Part shown: one piece after another, positions 61,965-64,000 of the stretch
Layout: every line of letters begins with the position of its first letter
Position numbering within the stretch: position 1 is the first letter of the stretch
Source of the DNA: Blastocatellia bacterium
Lineage (GTDB): Bacteria > Acidobacteriota > Blastocatellia > HR10
Assembly (NCBI GenBank): GCA_025055075.1
Contig: JANWYV010000023.1
Location: 33,916-97,915 of the forward strand
Direction: 5' to 3'
Length of the DNA stretch: 64,000 nucleotides
The notes under the pieces: generated by a model
Told to the model about the DNA's origin: nothing
Database searches by the model: none
The model's input: only the letters and a program-made list of their open reading frames with translations
Made by a program: the position numbers and the translations under genes

Positions 61965-64000
61965 ACCAGGAAGTCTTGCTTCGCAAAATTCAAGCCTTGC
62001 TCCATGATCCGCCGGAGAAAGCGATCATTTTAGGCCGCGCGATCAACGGCGGCCATGAGGGTCGGGCAAAAGAGTTGATGGAAAAGCTCGGGCTTGACGG
62101 TGTGATTCCGGACGAGGTCAAAATCGCGGATCGAATTGCTTCGGCCGCAGACCGCGTGAACCTCAAGGGCTTTCCGACCGATTGGCCCCAGAACCCCTTG
62201 ATCGTTCATCCGCTCTCGGGAAAGCGATTTCCCATCCAATCGCTTGCAGCAGTAGATCACCGCACGGTCATGAACTCTGTGGACGAAGTGTTTTCCGAGT
62301 TGCGGAGCGCGTATGGCGATGATCGGGAGAAGCTCTATCTGGCGCTCTGGCGCGAGTTGCTTCCCCGGCTTGAAGCCAAGTGCGAGCGAGATGGGATGGG
62401 GCAACTGTGGGAAGTGCTTCCGGCGGATACGCGCGTGCCCGATCACTCGATCTGGGAGCATCGCCGCGTGACGTCGGCCATTGCCGGAGCCTTGCCCAAG
62501 CCGGCGTTTCTCCTTTTCGCACTTGGACCCGTTCAGAGCTTCATCGCCGCTGCGCGAAAGACGCAAGACCTGTGGGCCGGCAGTTATCTGCTCTCCTACC
62601 TCTCCTGGCAAGCGATGAAAGTTGTCGCTGAAAGCTGGGGGCCGGATTCGATCATCTTTCCCGACCTATGCGGACAGCCATTCGCTGATCTCTGGTTGAT
62701 CGAAGAGAAAGGATTGCGCTTCATCCAAAAGCCTACTGAAGAGATGCTCTCTTCGCCAACTTTGCCCAATCGCTTCCTGGCCATCCTGCCGATGGATGAA
62801 GCGGAGAAGATCGCAGAGCAAGTTGTCACAAATGTCCACGAGGCTTTCCGAGAGATTTGCTTCACCGTGAAACGTCGCGTCGAGCAAGAGGTCAGCATCA
62901 CACCGGACAGCCAGTGGAATCGCATCTGGGAGCGACAGGTTGAAAACTTCTTGGAAACCTATTGGGCTGTGCTTCCGTGGGATGAGGATTACAAGGAGTT
63001 TCTCGAAACGTTCAAGACCTGGTGTGAGCCGCAGCAAGAGCCGTGGGAGTTCGCTGCGATTGTCGAGCAGTATGAGAGGACAGGCTACACGCCCAACATC
63101 GGCACCTGTTACAGCAAGCTCTACACGCTGACCGAACGTGGTCTTGGGAGTCGAAAAGCAACGCGCGAGTTCGCACAGCAGGTCGAGCCGCATTTCAAGT
63201 GCACGATGATTGCCGAACTGGAACCGGTGCATCTCGGTGAGCACACGGATTTCGGCAAGCTCCGCGAGTTTTGGAATAAGCGCATGATTCCTCGACTGCC
63301 GCTTCTTCGCAGCGGCGAGCGATTGAGCGCCATCGCGCTCACGAAGCGCCTGGCGGCGGCCTATTATTTCAAAGCTAGACTCGGATGGAACATTGAAACA
63401 TCTTTCCCATCGACTAGCACAGTAGCCACGTCGTCCTTCAAGCAGCGAGTTCTCGAAGCGCTGCTAAATCGGGACAAGGAGCTCTTTGAGGCGGTCAATC
63501 GTTACGTGAGGTGCGTGCGGACCCTTTTGGGCGATGAGCGAGCGAAAAGCGCACCTCTTCCAAAAGTGGCAGAAGCGGCAGCTCGCGCTCATAGGCGGAC
63601 ACCCGATCTGCCTTGGGACTTCGCTCGCCTGGACGGGGATTGGCTTTTCGAGGAATCCTTCAATAGGCGAGATCTTCAGCGCGAGCTGATCGAGAAGTGG
63701 AAGGATAAGCCCTCTGACTTGGATTCAACGCGGAGCGAAGCTCTAAAAGCGCTCGCTGAACTGCTCGACTTCGCCAAGCGAAATAATCTCCGCGCACCCT
63801 CCCGATACTACGCCGTTCTGGTGATGGACGGCGATCAGATGGGGAAATGGCTGGCGGGCGAATTTGCTCCACGATTGCAAGACATCCTTCATCCGAACGT
63901 GTGGAATGAGCTGAGGCGTGACGGCGAGTGGCAAAAGCTCGGAGAAATGCCGCGTCCGCTCAATCCGTCGTTGCATCTGGCCATCAGCAAAGCGTTGCGC
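61961..64000 (+). CDS. cmr2: Type III-B CRISPR protein Cmr2 (Cas10), 3' end cut by window
   Basis: Large subunit of the Cmr complex; in active family members the palm domain makes cyclic oligoadenylate and the HD domain cuts DNA. The first 680 codons are present and open. The N-terminus has LLHDPPEKA, the Cmr2 form of the HD motif. FALGPVQSFIAAARKTQDLW followed by AGSYLLSYLSWQAM is the Cmr2 signature, and a Cys- and Trp-rich middle part follows. The palm domain begins with YYAVLVMDGDQMGKWLAGE near residue 625; the GGDD motif would lie beyond base 64000, so cyclase activity cannot be judged. Coupled to cmr1 by overlap. Confidence 0.94.
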   Translation, partial: MNQEVLLRKIQALLHDPPEKAIILGRAINGGHEGRAKELMEKLGLDGVIPDEVKIADRIASAADRVNLKGFPTDWPQNPLIVHPLSGKRFPIQSLAAVDHRTVMNSVDEVFSELRSAYGDDREKLYLALWRELLPRLEAKCERDGMGQLWEVLPADTRVPDHSIWEHRRVTSAIAGALPKPAFLLFALGPVQSFIAAARKTQDLWAGSYLLSYLSWQAMKVVAESWGPDSIIFPDLCGQPFADLWLIEEKGLRFIQKPTEEMLSSPTLPNRFLAILPMDEAEKIAEQVVTNVHEAFREICFTVKRRVEQEVSITPDSQWNRIWERQVENFLETYWAVLPWDEDYKEFLETFKTWCEPQQEPWEFAAIVEQYERTGYTPNIGTCYSKLYTLTERGLGSRKATREFAQQVEPHFKCTMIAELEPVHLGEHTDFGKLREFWNKRMIPRLPLLRSGERLSAIALTKRLAAAYYFKARLGWNIETSFPSTSTVATSSFKQRVLEALLNRDKELFEAVNRYVRCVRTLLGDERAKSAPLPKVAEAAARAHRRTPDLPWDFARLDGDWLFEESFNRRDLQRELIEKWKDKPSDLDSTRSEALKALAELLDFAKRNNLRAPSRYYAVLVMDGDQMGKWLAGEFAPRLQDILHPNVWNELRRDGEWQKLGEMPRPLNPSLHLAISKALR

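Overview
This 64 kb window is bacterial chromosome: coding-dense, GC-rich (roughly 60% by eye), with many ATGA stop/start overlaps and good Shine-Dalgarno sites. The lineage cannot be fixed from sequence alone. The mix of a tricorn-like protease, S9 and S8 secreted peptidases, CSLREX/beta-helix surface proteins, an E1 alpha-beta fusion and a type III-B CRISPR system would fit an Acidobacteriota-like, possibly thermophilic, organism. That is an inference, not a result.

Layout. 1-6.7 kb: PIN-TRAM protein (5' end cut), ispD-ispF, then a nucleoside uptake and salvage run (pdp, nupC-type transporter, punA, udk, cdd). 6.8-10 kb: hsp20-grpE on the minus strand, divergent from a MreB-like actin homologue and a small secreted protein. 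All three transcription units carry sigma-54-type -24/-12 elements, which suggests a local stress regulon. 10.1-14.5 kb: a 1453-residue secreted FG-GAP/CSLREX/beta-helix protein. 14.5-18.3 kb: acyl-CoA dehydrogenase, zinc alcohol dehydrogenase family protein, penicillin-binding transpeptidase. 18.5-22 kb: carB, followed by a glutaredoxin-like gene with an in-frame TGA where the active-site Cys should be. 22-32 kb: dienelactone hydrolase, two-subunit molybdenum hydroxylase, S9 peptidase, tricorn-like protease. 31.8-38.5 kb: metallophosphoesterase, phosphatidyltransferase, NamZ-like protein, DksA-like protein, and a housekeeping run rplU-rpmA-obgE-nadD-rsfS-rlmH, with atpZ and tRNA-Val. 38.8-53.2 kb: E1 alpha-beta fusion, two subtilases flanking uvrA, lon, a GT39 glycosyltransferase. 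53.3-59.3 kb: an exported redoxin with a Cys-x-x-TGA motif, a TIGR01777 epimerase, lhgO, enoyl-CoA hydratase, phhB, esterase. 59.4 kb to the end: cas6, cmr1 and the first 680 codons of cmr2 (cas10). No CRISPR array is visible.

The most notable finds are two probable selenoproteins (21797-22021 and 53329-53880). Each has a TGA exactly at a redox-active position and a hairpin at bacterial-SECIS distance downstream. Ordinary gene calling would miss the first and truncate the second. The second notable find is the cluster of three sigma-54-type promoters at 7.99-9.53 kb.
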